Positions 31,336-41,200 are shown, numbered from the stretch's first letter. The stretch: 64,000 nucleotides of DNA from Compostibacillus humi (GCF_014637175.1 NZ_BMEV01000002.1:37798-101797), one strand, 5' to 3'. Numbers and translations: made by a program. The notes: generated by a model not told the origin, from the sequence alone.

Positions 31336-32616
31336 TTACTCTATAAATTCAAATTCAAAATCTAATAGCCGGACCGTATCTCCGTCTTTCGCTCCCCGTT
31401 TGCGCAGGGCATCATCGACTCCCATTTGCCGCAGCTGTCTCGAAAACCGCTGAACTGCCTCATCTCTGGAAAAATCGGTCATCTTAAATAATTTTTCTAT
31501 CCTTCCGCCTGATAGAACGAACGCTCCATCATCATCTCTGGAAATTTGAAACGGTTCTTCTTCTTTTTTGAATCGGTAAACTACTTCCTGTTCTGTATCT
31601 TCAAATTCTGGTGCCACTTTCGGTATTTCATCTAACTTGTCAGCAATCGCGAACAGTAATTCTCTGACACCTGACTTTGTAATAGCGGATATTTCGTACA
31701 CTGGCGTATTTTCAGCGAGCCGTTCTTTAAATTGCTGCAAATTTTCTTTCGCGCCTGGCATATCCATTTTATTCGCAGCGATAATTTGGGGCCGCTGCAG
31801 AAGTTTTGGGTCGTATTCCTTTAGTTCTTCGTTAATTTTCACATAATCATCGTAAGGATCCCGTCCCTCCGTTCCTGCCATATCGATTACGTGGACGATT
31901 AATCGTGTCCGTTCCACATGGCGCAAAAACTGATGTCCCAAACCGACTCCTTGATGTGCCCCTTCAATCAGTCCCGGCAGGTCGGCCAGCACAAAACTGC
32001 GGTGGTCCTCCGTCTCCACTACCCCTAAATTTGGCGCAAGCGTAGTAAAATGATAATCGGCGATTTTCGGTTTTGCTGCACTGACTACAGAAAGAAGGGT
32101 TGATTTTCCGACACTCGGAAATCCGACTAACCCGACATCCGCTATCACTTTCAATTCTACGCGAATATTCCGCTCCTCCCCTGGTTCACCATTTTCAGCA
32201 AAATCCGGAGCAGGGTTGCGGGGCGAAGCAAACCGGGTATTTCCTCTTCCGCCCCGGCCGCCTTTTACAATAATTGCCCGCTGGCCGTGGGTCGTTAAGT
32301 CGGCAATGACTTCCCCTGTATCTTCGTCAATAACTGTTGTCCCAGGGGGAACAGGAACGATTAACGGTTCGGCATTTTTTCCATGCTGATTTTTGTTCAT
32401 GCCGTTTTCTCCCCGTTTTCCTTTAAAATGCCGCTTATAACGGAAATCCATCAACGTATTTAACCCTTCATCCACTTCAAAAATAATATCTGCGCCATTT
32501 CCGCCATCGCCGCCGGCAGGGCCGCCTTTCGGAACGTATTTTTCTCTTCGGTAAGCTACAAGCCCGTTACCGCCGTCTCCTGCTTTCACATAAACTCGGA
32601 CTTGATCGACAAACAT
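31336..32616 (-). CDS. obgE: Obg-family GTPase
   Basis: 426 residues in three domains: glycine-rich Obg fold (1-158), G domain with P-loop GFPSVGKS (165-172), ADLPG, NKMD and SAI motifs, and C-terminal OCT domain (about 350-426). Essential GTPase linked to 50S assembly, ppGpp response and, in B. subtilis, sigma-B and Spo0A activation. It is 9 nt after spo0B, an operon conserved in Bacillus. Confidence 0.98.
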   Translation of the reverse strand: MFVDQVRVYVKAGDGGNGLVAYRREKYVPKGGPAGGDGGNGADIIFEVDEGLNTLMDFRYKRHFKGKRGENGMNKNQHGKNAEPLIVPVPPGTTVIDEDTGEVIADLTTHGQRAIIVKGGRGGRGNTRFASPRNPAPDFAENGEPGEERNIRVELKVIADVGLVGFPSVGKSTLLSVVSAAKPKIADYHFTTLAPNLGVVETEDHRSFVLADLPGLIEGAHQGVGLGHQFLRHVERTRLIVHVIDMAGTEGRDPYDDYVKINEELKEYDPKLLQRPQIIAANKMDMPGAKENLQQFKERLAENTPVYEISAITKSGVRELLFAIADKLDEIPKVAPEFEDTEQEVVYRFKKEEEPFQISRDDDGAFVLSGGRIEKLFKMTDFSRDEAVQRFSRQLRQMGVDDALRKRGAKDGDTVRLLDFEFEFIE

Positions 32617-32625
32617 ATCATCACC

Positions 32626-33141
32626 TCAAACTGTCGTTGAAAAAACAAAAGAAATGGATTCTTCCCTGTAACTAACAGCAATATCTTTCATTTCTTCTAA
32701 CTTTAATTTATCTATGTCAGGTCCTTTCATACTCATTTCCATCACTTTGACGAAAGGATCGCTTTTTTCTTCCTTCAGACAAATATGTATAGAATATACT
32801 TCCCCGTCTGTCAAATTTTTGTCAAGAAGCCCAATGATTGCATTTGCTTTTTCTAATAATATCCGGTCGAGCGGCTCCCAATTTCCGTCTGCCCATACTT
32901 CATAAGAAAGCTGGTAACGTGGATGTGTATGATTAAATTCAATCAGCCAAAGACTAAAAGCCGGAATTTGGAGCTGGGTTAATTTTCTTTCTTCTTGCAT
33001 ATGCTCGAAAAATTTTTGCAATATCGCCTCCGCCTTTTTGGCATTGCCGAGCTGCAAATACCCGGAAACTAGCTGCAATTCGTTTAAAATATCATGGCGA
33101 TACCGCTGCAAAATAAGCATAGCATCCTTTTCTTCCAACAT
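32626..33141 (-). CDS. spo0B: Sporulation phosphotransferase Spo0B
   Basis: 171 residues. Passes phosphate from Spo0F to Spo0A in the sporulation phosphorelay. The phospho-accepting histidine is H16 in ILQRYRHDILNELQLVSGYLQ, in an antiparallel helical hairpin, followed by a degenerate GHKL-like domain without ATP-binding motifs. Shorter at the N-terminus than B. subtilis Spo0B (His30 there). The ATG at 33141 follows GGAGAAGG closely; an internal ATG at 33120 has AAAGGAT upstream and is an alternative. Co-transcribed with obgE. Confidence 0.9.
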   Translation of the reverse strand: MLEEKDAMLILQRYRHDILNELQLVSGYLQLGNAKKAEAILQKFFEHMQEERKLTQLQIPAFSLWLIEFNHTHPRYQLSYEVWADGNWEPLDRILLEKANAIIGLLDKNLTDGEVYSIHICLKEEKSDPFVKVMEMSMKGPDIDKLKLEEMKDIAVSYREESISFVFSTTV

Positions 33142-33166
33142 CCTTCTCCACCCCCATTATTATGAA

Positions 33167-33194
33167 AGTATAGCAAAAATGTTAGGAAAGTCCA
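33167..33194 (-). promoter_or_regulatory. Probable sigma-A promoter of spo0B-obgE
   Basis: TGGACT (33194-33189), 16-nt spacer, TATACT (33172-33167), between the rpmA terminator and spo0B. Confidence 0.55.
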
Positions 33195-33238
33195 TTTGCA
33201 GTTCTAAAGATTTTTGTATTTTGGCAAAAATAGATATG

Positions 33239-33270
33239 TAAAAAACTCCAACCGTTCTGGTTGGAGTTTT
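33239..33270 (-). terminator. Terminator of rplU-prp-rpmA
   Basis: 12-bp perfect stem AAAACTCCAACC (33242-33253) with GGTTGGAGTTTT (33259-33270), 5-nt loop, six U on the minus strand. Confidence 0.92.
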
Positions 33271-33274
33271 TCTA

Positions 33275-33568
<294 letters not shown>

Positions 33569-33901
33569 CTACTTCTGTCTGATTTGGATAAACTTGTTAT
33601 ATTCCATCTCAATAGCTTTTAAAGATATGAGCATGCCTTCAAATAAAAGCTGAACCTTATCCCTCTCATCCGGGGAAAGATTATTTGGGATGTTGACGGC
33701 CAAATAACCGCCTTCCTCCCCTTGTTTTATTTCAAGGTCGATATCGCATAATTCCAGTACGGCATTCACCGCCCCGATAGATACGGCTGACACGCCTGCA
33801 CATACAAGGTCGTAGCCGTAGGGGCCGCTCTCCGCATGACCGGAAATTTCAAAGGACCGAATATTCTCGTCTTTCGTTCGGTAAACCGTAACTTGAATCA
33901 T
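33569..33901 (-). CDS. prp: Ribosomal-processing cysteine protease Prp (YsxB)
   Basis: 110 residues. Cleaves the N-terminal extension of L27. Catalytic H22 (SGHAESGPYGYD) and C34 (LVCAGVSAV) match the dyad H22/C34 described for Staphylococcus aureus Prp. A frame-open TTG is at 33907, but AAAGG is about 8 nt before the ATG at 33901. Encoded between rplU and its substrate rpmA, 11 nt after rplU. Confidence 0.96.
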   Translation of the reverse strand: MIQVTVYRTKDENIRSFEISGHAESGPYGYDLVCAGVSAVSIGAVNAVLELCDIDLEIKQGEEGGYLAVNIPNNLSPDERDKVQLLFEGMLISLKAIEMEYNKFIQIRQK

Positions 33902-33912
33902 AGGCAATACCT

Positions 33913-34221
33913 TTATGCGTTAATTTTTTCAATGACTAATTTTGTGTATGGCTGACGATGACCTTGTTTGCGGTGGTAGTTTTTCTTCGGCTTGAATTTA
34001 ATTACAGTAATCTTCTTGCCGCGGCCATGTTTTTCCACTTTAGCTGTTACAGTCGCACCTTCCACGTATGGTGTTCCGACTTTCACATCGTCTCCGCCGA
34101 CGAAAAGAACTTTATCAAAAGTTACTGTTTCATTCTCACCGGCAGCAAGTTTTTCAACATAAATTTCTTGGCCTTCTTGAACTTTAACCTGTTTTCCGCC
34201 TGTTTCAATAATTGCGTACAT
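33913..34221 (-). CDS. rplU: 50S ribosomal protein L21
   Basis: 102 residues, full length. Begins [18 protein letters not shown] and ends in the basic [19 protein letters not shown] region that contacts 23S rRNA. First gene of rplU-prp-rpmA, with a strong GAGGAGGTG site and an L21-type leader that probably provides autoregulation. Confidence 0.98.
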   Translation of the reverse strand: MYAIIETGGKQVKVQEGQEIYVEKLAAGENETVTFDKVLFVGGDDVKVGTPYVEGATVTAKVEKHGRGKKITVIKFKPKKNYHRKQGHRQPYTKLVIEKINA

Positions 34222-34224
34222 ATT

Positions 34225-34325
34225 TGCACCTCCTCAAGTCTAAGACTCGCCATGCAGGCACTTCATCCTTGAAGTTTTCATCGCCTGTTCTGTGCGGTTG
34301 TAGCACTGGTGCTACGATAAACAAC
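34225..34325 (-). promoter_or_regulatory. Ribosomal protein L21 leader RNA
   Basis: About 100 nt between the rplU promoter and ribosome-binding site. It contains a GTAGCACCAGTGCTAC hairpin and the segment CAGGCGATGAAAACTTCAAG ... GAAGTGCCTG, then TGGCGAGTCTTAGACTTGAG just before the AGGAGG. The paired AGGC...GCCT stem with an internal ACTTC/GAAGT stem and the GGCGAGTC-TTAG-GACTTG end resemble the Firmicute L21 leader family in Rfam, recalled rather than searched. Confidence 0.75.
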
Positions 34326-34331
34326 AAATAG

Positions 34332-34361
34332 ATGTTATCATTTTTCGTCCATTATTGTCAA
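34332..34361 (-). promoter_or_regulatory. Sigma-A promoter of rplU-prp-rpmA
   Basis: TTGACA (34361-34356), 18-nt spacer, TAACAT (34337-34332). Confidence 0.7.
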
Positions 34362-34375
34362 GTCTCAATCTTTCT

Positions 34376-35242
34376 TTAATGCTCTAACAAAACATCGCCT
34401 ATTTTTTTGTTTTGCCGGTTACGGAAATAATAATCCAGACAAACTTGCTCGTCAACCATTGTTTTTGCGCCATCAGGGGCAATGATATAGATCGGATGAT
34501 TTTTTTCCCGATAAAATTGGCTAAACACGTCCATAAATGACCGGTCAAAATTTACAGTTAGAGGGACTAAAGAAGAAAAGACGACATTTCCTTCATAGCG
34601 CGATAACAAAAAACGGATGAAGACGTAAAAACGTTTGTTCCAATCCGCTTTATTTTCATAAAGAAGAAAGGCAATAACTAAAAATGCGCTTAAATTAAAA
34701 GGCAGAACGAACAGTACCACTATAATAAGAACTAAGCTGCTGACCATAGAAATAAGGAGGGTACGATAATATGCCTTCTTAAAAGGAAGAGCCGCGGAAA
34801 GAACGTTAAACAGCAATTTTCCGCCGTCCAATGGCCAAATCGGCATTAAATTAAACATTAAAATCACTGTATTATAGTAGAATACAGTGTGTGCAACTGA
34901 GGCGGGGACTTGGAAAAATGGAAATAAAAAAAAGAGCATTAAATAGATCCATAAATGCTGCAGCGGTCCGGCGATGGTAACGAAAAATTCTTCCCGGTTT
35001 GGCCGGCTTCCATGTTCATCGGTATCCATTATACCTCCGAACACCCAAAGGGTTACGGAGCGGACCCGCCAGCGATACTTTTTTGCCATAAAATAATGCC
35101 CTAGCTCGTGAACAAAAACAATAAATAGGATAATGGACATTTCCATAAACGTCCCCGTTAAAAAAGCGATAATCATAAATACGATCAGGACCGGATGGAT
35201 GTGAATACGGGGGAGCGTCTTAAGGAACGTCATCAACTTCAA
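34376..35242 (-). CDS. spoIVFB: Pro-sigma-K processing intramembrane metalloprotease SpoIVFB
   Basis: 288-residue site-2 protease. Zinc ligands HELGH at residues 45-49 and D139 in NLMPIWPLDGG are present, in about six hydrophobic segments, with a C-terminal cytosolic domain resembling CBS (about 220-288). It releases active sigma-K in the mother cell and is held inactive by SpoIVFA and BofA. The ATG lies inside spoIVFA (23-nt overlap), so synthesis of inhibitor and protease is coupled. Confidence 0.95.
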   Translation of the reverse strand: MKLMTFLKTLPRIHIHPVLIVFMIIAFLTGTFMEMSIILFIVFVHELGHYFMAKKYRWRVRSVTLWVFGGIMDTDEHGSRPNREEFFVTIAGPLQHLWIYLMLFFLFPFFQVPASVAHTVFYYNTVILMFNLMPIWPLDGGKLLFNVLSAALPFKKAYYRTLLISMVSSLVLIIVVLFVLPFNLSAFLVIAFLLYENKADWNKRFYVFIRFLLSRYEGNVVFSSLVPLTVNFDRSFMDVFSQFYREKNHPIYIIAPDGAKTMVDEQVCLDYYFRNRQNKKIGDVLLEH

Positions 35243-35987
35243 TCACCTGGATAGGATCAATATACTCTTTATCTTTTTCAATGGAAAAATATACTTTTTG
35301 GCTATCCTCTGACGGAGTAAAGGTGCCGATAGCCTGATTTTGATAGACATACTGGTAAATATGCACGTCCACACTGCTTAAATAGCCATAAGTAGAGGTT
35401 GTCCCGTCCTGATGCTGGACAACGACTGTTTTCCCTGTCTCCCGGTCCTTGCCAGCAAAGATGACGACACCTTCACGAATAACGGATACTTCGGTCGTTT
35501 CCTCTGGGGTAATCATGATCCCTTTCCCATTAACTTGAAAGGTTTCCGTTATATGGCCGCTGACCGGCAGCGCCAGTCCATCGGCTGCATTCGCTGCTTC
35601 TTCCGGTTCCGGGGTCATTGCCAGCGGAGCGCCAAAGGTCTCCCGGTACCAGACATTTACTTTTGCAAAAGGAAACTGGGCTGTTAACGCTTCTGTTGTA
35701 AGTGCTTTCGGTGTTGCCAGCATTTGCGAGTCTGTCTCATACAATAGAGCTGTTCCGAAAAAAAGCAAAATGGATAACATCCCTTTAACGGCAAAACCAG
35801 TTACTAAATTCCGTCTCTTCTGATAGGAAGGATACTCTACCGTGGGAAAATATGGATAGTAACCATGTTTTTCTTCTTCCTGAAGATATGCGGGCTTTAC
35901 TTTGGCCATATTTGTTTGTCCTGGAATTTTTCGCATTTTTTTACGCCGTTCAATTGATTTTCTTACTTGTTTTACTTCTCTAGCCAT
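35220..35987 (-). CDS. spoIVFA: SpoIVFB inhibitor/anchor SpoIVFA
   Basis: 255 residues: basic cytosolic N-terminus (MAREVKQVRKSIERRKKMRK), one transmembrane helix (about 75-92, GFAVKGMLSILLFFGTALLY), and an extracytoplasmic degenerate M23/LytM domain (about 145-250, HITETFQVNGKGIMI). In the family this domain is cleaved by SpoIVB, releasing SpoIVFB. The frame is open to 36041. A sigma-E-like promoter with a start near 36010 and alignment to B. subtilis SpoIVFA favour the ATG at 35987. Confidence 0.9.
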   Translation of the reverse strand: MAREVKQVRKSIERRKKMRKIPGQTNMAKVKPAYLQEEEKHGYYPYFPTVEYPSYQKRRNLVTGFAVKGMLSILLFFGTALLYETDSQMLATPKALTTEALTAQFPFAKVNVWYRETFGAPLAMTPEPEEAANAADGLALPVSGHITETFQVNGKGIMITPEETTEVSVIREGVVIFAGKDRETGKTVVVQHQDGTTSTYGYLSSVDVHIYQYVYQNQAIGTFTPSEDSQKVYFSIEKDKEYIDPIQVIEVDDVP

Positions 35988-36017
35988 ACTCTCACTATCC
36001 TTCTCCATATTTGTACA

Positions 36018-36047
36018 AGTATATGAAAAAGATAGGAACATATGATT
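36018..36047 (-). promoter_or_regulatory. Sigma-E-type promoter of spoIVFA-spoIVFB
   Basis: On the minus strand TCATAT (36045-36040), 14 nt, CATATACT (36025-36018), close to the sigma-E -10 CATACAAT pattern. It is in the right place for the mother-cell spoIVF operon. Confidence 0.55.
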
Positions 36048-36083
36048 AAAAGATGAAAATGTTATAGTCGGTCCCTTTTCATT

Positions 36084-36118
36084 TCAAAAAAAATCACACG
36101 TCCACGAATGGACGTGTG
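36084..36118 (-). terminator. Terminator of the mre-min operon
   Basis: 10-bp GC-rich stem CACACGTCCA (36095-36104) with TGGACGTGTG (36109-36118), then ATTTTTTTTG on the minus strand. Confidence 0.93.
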
Positions 36119-36148
36119 CACCAAAAACATCAATTGATAAGTCAGGTT

Positions 36149-36949
36149 TTACGAACGGATGCCGAAAAATTTCTTCATTTTATAAAACATGCTTTTTTCT
36201 GTGTCCAATGATTGCAACGGTACGTTTTCGCCTAAAATTCTTCTCGCGATATTCCGATAGGCAATGGACGCCTTCGAACTTGAATTTAAAGCAATCGGCT
36301 CCCCGTTATTCGAAGCTTTGATCACTTCATCATCATCCATGACAATACCGATGAGGTCGATGGATAATAATTGGACGATATCATCTACATCAATCATATC
36401 GCCATTTTTTACCATATGATTGCGGATGCGATTAATGATTAATTTTGGCGGTTCGGTCAGATCCTCTTTTTCTAGCAATCCAATAATCCGGTCTGCATCG
36501 CGAACGCTAGATTTTTCCGGTGTCGTTACTACAATCGCCCGGTCTGCTCCTGCTACCGCATTTTGATAACCTTGCTCAATCCCGGCCGGACAATCGATCA
36601 AAATAAACTCGTAGTCTTGTTTTAGATCATCGACAATTTCTTTCATACTTTCGGGAGTAATCGCAGTTTTATCACTCGTTTGTGCAGCCGGCAGCAACGC
36701 AAGATGCTCGATCCGTTTATCTTTGATTAAGGCGGATCTCACTTTGCAGCGTCCTTCCACCACATCGACAATATCATAAATGATGCGGTTTTCTACTCCC
36801 ATAATTACATCAAGGTTTCTTAAGCCGATGTCTGTATCAATTAAACAGACACTTTTCCCAAACATCGCCAGTGCTGTTCCAACGTTTGCGGTTGTCGTTG
36901 TTTTTCCGACGCCACCTTTGCCAGACGTTATAACAATTGCCTCACCCAT
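36149..36949 (-). CDS. minD: Septum site-determining ATPase MinD
   Basis: 266-residue deviant-Walker ATPase. Motif GKGGVGKTTTT at 10-20 includes the signature lysine. IDTDIGLRNLDVIMGVENR and the C-terminal membrane-targeting amphipathic helix (SMFYKMKKFFGIRS) are intact. It recruits MinC to the membrane to block division near poles. The ATG overlaps minC by 8 nt. Confidence 0.98.
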   Translation of the reverse strand: MGEAIVITSGKGGVGKTTTTANVGTALAMFGKSVCLIDTDIGLRNLDVIMGVENRIIYDIVDVVEGRCKVRSALIKDKRIEHLALLPAAQTSDKTAITPESMKEIVDDLKQDYEFILIDCPAGIEQGYQNAVAGADRAIVVTTPEKSSVRDADRIIGLLEKEDLTEPPKLIINRIRNHMVKNGDMIDVDDIVQLLSIDLIGIVMDDDEVIKASNNGEPIALNSSSKASIAYRNIARRILGENVPLQSLDTEKSMFYKMKKFFGIRS

Positions 36950-37628
36950 TAAGTATTCTCCTTTCGAATCCGCTTATTTCCCTTCGATTGCGTGATAAAA
37001 CTTGTATTCGATCGATGACAATTTTGTCCTGTTCTTCATCGATGAGACCACATTCCATATACACACCGTCAGATTCATAATCTGGAGCACGACTGATATA
37101 ATCGGCAATTCTTAATTGTGTCGGTTTCATGTACGAGGCTGCAATAATTGCCTTTCTATCCCCCGCAGCACCGGCATGGGCAATCCCATATAAGTTGCCT
37201 AAAATATATACATTGCCAGTAGAAACTACCTTCCCGCCCGGGTTGACATCGCCTATTAATAATAAATCGCCTGTAATTTCAAGCACTTGTCCAGATCGGA
37301 CAATTTTTCGCACCGCTTTAATCTCGCTATTTTCTTTCCATTTTAATGCATCTTCTTTAAGAATGACATTGGAATTGATCGATTCGATATAAAAACGGCT
37401 CTTATGGTTTAAGATTTCTCGCAATTCCTTTTCCTGGCTTTCCAGCAAATATCTATTTCCCAATTTAACATGAACAGAGACAATTGGCTCGTATTCTTTC
37501 GGCCTAATTGCATTTATTTTTTCCTGTAAATCCGCCATGGCCTCCTCAAAGGAACAGGCTTCATCAATAAAGATGGACAATCCTTCTTTTGTACCTTTTA
37601 TCGTAACTAATTGCTTCTTATTTGACAC
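36942..37628 (-). CDS. minC: Septum formation inhibitor MinC
   Basis: 228 residues: an N-terminal FtsZ-inhibiting domain (about 1-105) and a right-handed beta-helix domain (about 106-215) with GDLLLIGDVNPGGKVVSTGNVYILGNLYGIAHAG-type turns, which dimerises and binds MinD. Encoded directly upstream of minD at the end of the mreBCD-minCD cluster. Confidence 0.97.
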   Translation of the reverse strand: MSNKKQLVTIKGTKEGLSIFIDEACSFEEAMADLQEKINAIRPKEYEPIVSVHVKLGNRYLLESQEKELREILNHKSRFYIESINSNVILKEDALKWKENSEIKAVRKIVRSGQVLEITGDLLLIGDVNPGGKVVSTGNVYILGNLYGIAHAGAAGDRKAIIAASYMKPTQLRIADYISRAPDYESDGVYMECGLIDEEQDKIVIDRIQVLSRNRREISGFERRILNG

Positions 37629-37681
37629 GATTGCTCACCCCAATACTATGTAAAAGAGCCTTTACATTTTATATATATTGC

Positions 37682-38212
37682 TTAACTTGACCAATCCTGT
37701 TCATCTCTCCAGCGGATGAATCGCTTCACAAACATCGGATAAATGATCACTAAAAAGATCAGATTAATGATGATAGTAGGCAGCAGGCGAACCGATGCAT
37801 ATTCGGTCCAATACAGATCGGTAAAGCCGATTACAGAATAAATAACGTAAATGACAATATCGCTTAAAGCGGTCCCGATGGCTGCCAAGAGGAGGCTGAC
37901 ATAAAAATTCCCATGAAAAGCCCTTTTCAATATATGGGTCAAATACATGGCAAAACCATAGGTGAACATATATGCTCCAAGCAAGCCAGTATAAATCATA
38001 TCAATCAGAAACCCGAAAATCAGGGCATAGATTACAGCATGGTATGTACGAGGCTTATCATAAAAAATACAAACTAAAATTAAAAAAAGCAAAATCCAAT
38101 GGGGAATAAACAATAAATCGCCGGCTGCAATTTGTGGCGGCAAAAACCGAATCGAAACCCCTTCTAAAATGAGCAGAACAAAAAGGATAAGAGGAATATA
38201 TACACGGCTCAT
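37682..38212 (-). CDS. mreD: Rod shape-determining protein MreD
   Basis: 176-residue membrane protein with five to six hydrophobic helices and the family segment GFLIDMIYTGLLGAYMFTYGFAMY (in part, about 65-88). It works with MreB, MreC and RodA/PBP2-type enzymes in side-wall elongation. The ATG overlaps mreC by 4 nt. Confidence 0.94.
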   Translation of the reverse strand: MSRVYIPLILFVLLILEGVSIRFLPPQIAAGDLLFIPHWILLFLILVCIFYDKPRTYHAVIYALIFGFLIDMIYTGLLGAYMFTYGFAMYLTHILKRAFHGNFYVSLLLAAIGTALSDIVIYVIYSVIGFTDLYWTEYASVRLLPTIIINLIFLVIIYPMFVKRFIRWRDEQDWSS

Positions 38213-39081
38213 TGCTGTTCCTCCACCTCTTCTTCCCGCTCTTCCAGAGAACGATCAAGAACAATGACATGATTAATTTCATAAACGTCTGCTGCCGGTT
38301 CTACTAAAGCCGTTCTAGTTAAACCATACTGATCGAATCCTACCTCTTTCACCTCGCCGATCACTAAACCAGCCGGAAAAACTCCGCCCAGTCCGGAAGA
38401 AACGACCAGGTCCCCCTCTTTTACATCTTTTTCCGATTCCTCAATAATCCGGAATACTAATGATTTCGATTCTTTGTCATAACCTTCAATCATACCATAT
38501 ATATTATTTTTTCCATCTTTGGAAATAGTGGCAGAAATACGATTATACTGATCAAATCCGGTCAAAAGCTGTACTTTGGATGTAAACTCATAGGCTGTCC
38601 TAATTTTCCCTACCATGCCGTCTGCTGTAATCACGACCATATTCGCTTTGACCCCATGGTGTTCTCCTTTATTAATCGTAACTTCGTCAATCCATTGTTC
38701 CGGCGAGCGGGAAATCACGGTAGCGTGAATTGGCTCGTAATCGCGAATCGAATCGGTTTCCCCGATAGCTTTCCGCAATTCTTCATTTTCCTTCCGCAAT
38801 TCCTGGACTTCATAAATCAGCCCTTTATACTGGGATAGCTGCTCCCGCAAAATTTTATTCTCTTCATAGGTCGTGATTAAATCACTCACATTACCCGCAA
38901 TTCCTGTAATAAAACTGACCGGAACGTGGACCGCACTTTGAATCCATCCTACCGTATCATTAAAAAACTTTTCCAAAGTAGAAGCTTCCTGACGTTCGCT
39001 AATCGAATATCCGATTAATGCGACGAGGATAATAAATGAAATCAAAAAGATAAATAATCGTTTTCTCCGTAGAAATGACAT
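38209..39081 (-). CDS. mreC: Rod shape-determining protein MreC
   Basis: 290 residues: short basic cytosolic N-terminus, one transmembrane helix (about 10-27), a coiled coil (about 70-105) and an extracytoplasmic double beta-barrel domain with GEHHGVKANMVVITADGMVGKI and GLGGVFPAGLVIGEV. It links MreB filaments to wall synthases. It is 12 nt downstream of mreB. Confidence 0.96.
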   Translation of the reverse strand: MSFLRRKRLFIFLISFIILVALIGYSISERQEASTLEKFFNDTVGWIQSAVHVPVSFITGIAGNVSDLITTYEENKILREQLSQYKGLIYEVQELRKENEELRKAIGETDSIRDYEPIHATVISRSPEQWIDEVTINKGEHHGVKANMVVITADGMVGKIRTAYEFTSKVQLLTGFDQYNRISATISKDGKNNIYGMIEGYDKESKSLVFRIIEESEKDVKEGDLVVSSGLGGVFPAGLVIGEVKEVGFDQYGLTRTALVEPAADVYEINHVIVLDRSLEEREEEVEEQQ

Positions 39082-39093
39082 GATGACACCCTC

Positions 39094-40140
39094 TTATTCG
39101 ATGGAAGGACGTGTCGCTACATTTGGCTGGGAACGAAATTGCTTTATGTAATCTAATGATTTACCGGTTCCGATGGCAACACTATCCAAAGGATTTTCTG
39201 TTATAAACACTGGTATTTTTGTCTCATCACTAATTACTTTATCTAAATTATGCAGCAGTGCGCCGCCTCCTGATAAAACGATGCCCCGGTCCATAATATC
39301 CGCTGCCAATTCAGGAGGAGTTTTTTCCAGTGTATTTTTTACCGCTTCGACAATCGCATGGACAGTATCTTCTAATGCGAACGAAATTTCTTCCGCAGTT
39401 ATCGTTACTGTCTTAGGCAATCCCGTCAGCAAATTCCTTCCTCGTATATCCAGTTCTTTATTTTCTTTCACCTTTCCTGCTGTACCTATCTCTATTTTAA
39501 TCGATTCGGCGGATCTTTCTCCAATTAATAAATTATGGTTTTTTCGGATATAGTTTATAATCGCTTCATCCATATCATCACCCGCAATACGGATGGACAT
39601 ACTCGTAACAATACCTCCCAAGGAGATAACCGCTACTTCCGTCGTTCCTCCGCCGATATCAACGATCATGCTTCCCGTCGGTTCCCATACCGGCAAACCT
39701 GCACCAATTGCTGCTGCAAACGGTTCGGCAATTGGAAAAGCTTCCTTTGCCCCGGCTTGCTTCGTTGCATCAATCACTGCTCTTTCTTCTACAAGCGTAA
39801 TTCCCGACGGAACACAAACCATCACACTCGGCTTTTTAGCAAAAAGGGAGCGCTGCTTCATTGCTTTATTCATATAATACCGCATCATCGCCGAAGTTGT
39901 ATCATAATCTGCAATTACTCCGTCTCTCATTGGCCGGATGACGGCAATATTTCCCGGCGTTCTCCCAATCATATTTTTAGCCGCGTCTCCAACTGCTTCA
40001 ATTTCATTCGTTTCGATATTTTTCGCTACGACGGAAGGCTCCCGGACGACAACCCCTTTTCCTTTCACAAATACAAGGGTGTTTGCCGTTCCCAAATCTA
40101 TCCCTAAATCTTGCGAAAAACTAAGTTTTCCCAAAAACAT
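39094..40140 (-). CDS. mreB: Rod shape-determining actin homologue MreB
   Basis: 348 residues. Actin-like ATPase fold: phosphate-1 [19 protein letters not shown], phosphate-2 [19 protein letters not shown] and adenosine motif [17 protein letters not shown]. The frame is open to a TTG at 40152; GGAGAGG lies just before the ATG at 40140, which is preferred. First gene of mreBCD-minCD, about 165 nt after radC with a hairpin between. Confidence 0.98.
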   Translation of the reverse strand: MFLGKLSFSQDLGIDLGTANTLVFVKGKGVVVREPSVVAKNIETNEIEAVGDAAKNMIGRTPGNIAVIRPMRDGVIADYDTTSAMMRYYMNKAMKQRSLFAKKPSVMVCVPSGITLVEERAVIDATKQAGAKEAFPIAEPFAAAIGAGLPVWEPTGSMIVDIGGGTTEVAVISLGGIVTSMSIRIAGDDMDEAIINYIRKNHNLLIGERSAESIKIEIGTAGKVKENKELDIRGRNLLTGLPKTVTITAEEISFALEDTVHAIVEAVKNTLEKTPPELAADIMDRGIVLSGGGALLHNLDKVISDETKIPVFITENPLDSVAIGTGKSLDYIKQFRSQPNVATRPSIE

Positions 40141-40220
40141 CTTCCTCTCCAAATGGTCGTCCTCTATGAAAAATCTATTTTATGTTTATACAAACATTAT
40201 TTATAGCATAGTAATTGGAA

Positions 40221-40258
40221 TAAGCGCCATATTCATCTCCATCTGAAAATGGCGCTTA
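40221..40258 (-). terminator. Hairpin between radC and mreB, possible terminator
   Basis: TAAGCGCCAT (40221-40230) pairs with ATGGCGCTTA (40249-40258), 18-nt loop. The downstream T content on the minus strand is modest, so termination may be partial. Confidence 0.5.
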
Positions 40259-40305
40259 CAACAGTATTCTATATAATTATACGAAAAAAATCATTATAAA
40301 GATAG

Positions 40306-40992
40306 TTACAAATAACCTTTTTCCTTTAATGAGACAAATTTACCATCGCCAATGATTAAGTGATCCAATACTTCGATGCCAATCAACTTGCCAGTATCTG
40401 CCAAACGTTTCGTCACTTGAATATCTTCCTGCGATGGAGTAGGATCGCCGGACGGGTGGTTATGGGCGACAATAATAGAAGCTGCAGACCGTTTGATAGC
40501 TTCGCGGAAAACTTCCCGAGGGTGGACAATAGAGGCGTTTAAACTGCCGATAAAGATCGTTTGCCGGTGGATGACCTGATTTTTCGTATTTAAAAACAGT
40601 GCGACAAAGTGCTCCTGTTTCAGCAAGCGCATGTCTTCCATAATGTAATCGGCACCGTCTTCCGGGGAACGGATCGTATAATTTTCCGTCGGCCGATATT
40701 GATGCATTCTCCGCCCTAATTCAATAGCAGCTAAAATTAAGATTCCTTTAGCATATCCGATTCCTTTGATGGCAATCAATTCTTCAATCGTAGCATCTTT
40801 CAGCAGTTTCAATCCTTCAAAATGCATTAAAATATGTTTGGCCAGTTCCATAACCGATTCCTGCTTCGTCCCGCTCCCTAAAAGGATGGCGAGCAACTCC
40901 TGATTGGACAGATTTTCTGCGCCAACTGCCAGCAGCCGCTCCCGGGGCCGTTCTTCCTTTGGCACATCTTTAATCATTAACGGCTTCATCAT
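40306..40992 (-). CDS. radC: RadC-family JAB/MPN-domain protein
   Basis: 228 residues: a helix-hairpin-helix-like N-terminal region (LLKDATIEELIAIKGIGYAK) and a C-terminal JAB1/MPN metalloprotease-like domain with the intact zinc motif HNHPSGDPTPSQED (177-190). Despite the name, a role in DNA repair is not firmly established. It stands upstream of mreB as in B. subtilis (ysxA). maf, normally upstream, is absent. Confidence 0.96.
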   Translation of the reverse strand: MMKPLMIKDVPKEERPRERLLAVGAENLSNQELLAILLGSGTKQESVMELAKHILMHFEGLKLLKDATIEELIAIKGIGYAKGILILAAIELGRRMHQYRPTENYTIRSPEDGADYIMEDMRLLKQEHFVALFLNTKNQVIHRQTIFIGSLNASIVHPREVFREAIKRSAASIIVAHNHPSGDPTPSQEDIQVTKRLADTGKLIGIEVLDHLIIGDGKFVSLKEKGYL

Positions 40993-41016
40993 TGTTCCTC
41001 CTTTCTTTTAGAATTA

Positions 41017-41046
41017 ATCATACTGAAAAGAAAGGAATATGAACAA
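41017..41046 (-). promoter_or_regulatory. Probable sigma-A promoter of radC
   Basis: TTGTTC (41046-41041), 18-nt spacer, TATGAT (41022-41017), about 25 nt upstream of the radC ATG. Confidence 0.5.
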
Positions 41047-41200
41047 TGACGGATTTCCCGTATTTTTCACGGAAAACAAGCTATAATTTGCCTTTTCTGT
41101 AAAAGCTTTTTTTAAAATGAACCGTCGAAAATGAACCAAAAAAAGAAATGAGGGAATTATTCTGCAAAAATCGACAGAAAGAACAAGCTTTGGTTATTGA

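Noticed and set aside
35988..36041. N-terminal extension of spoIVFA
   Set aside because: It would include the predicted sigma-E -10 region; no ribosome-binding site before the upstream starts.
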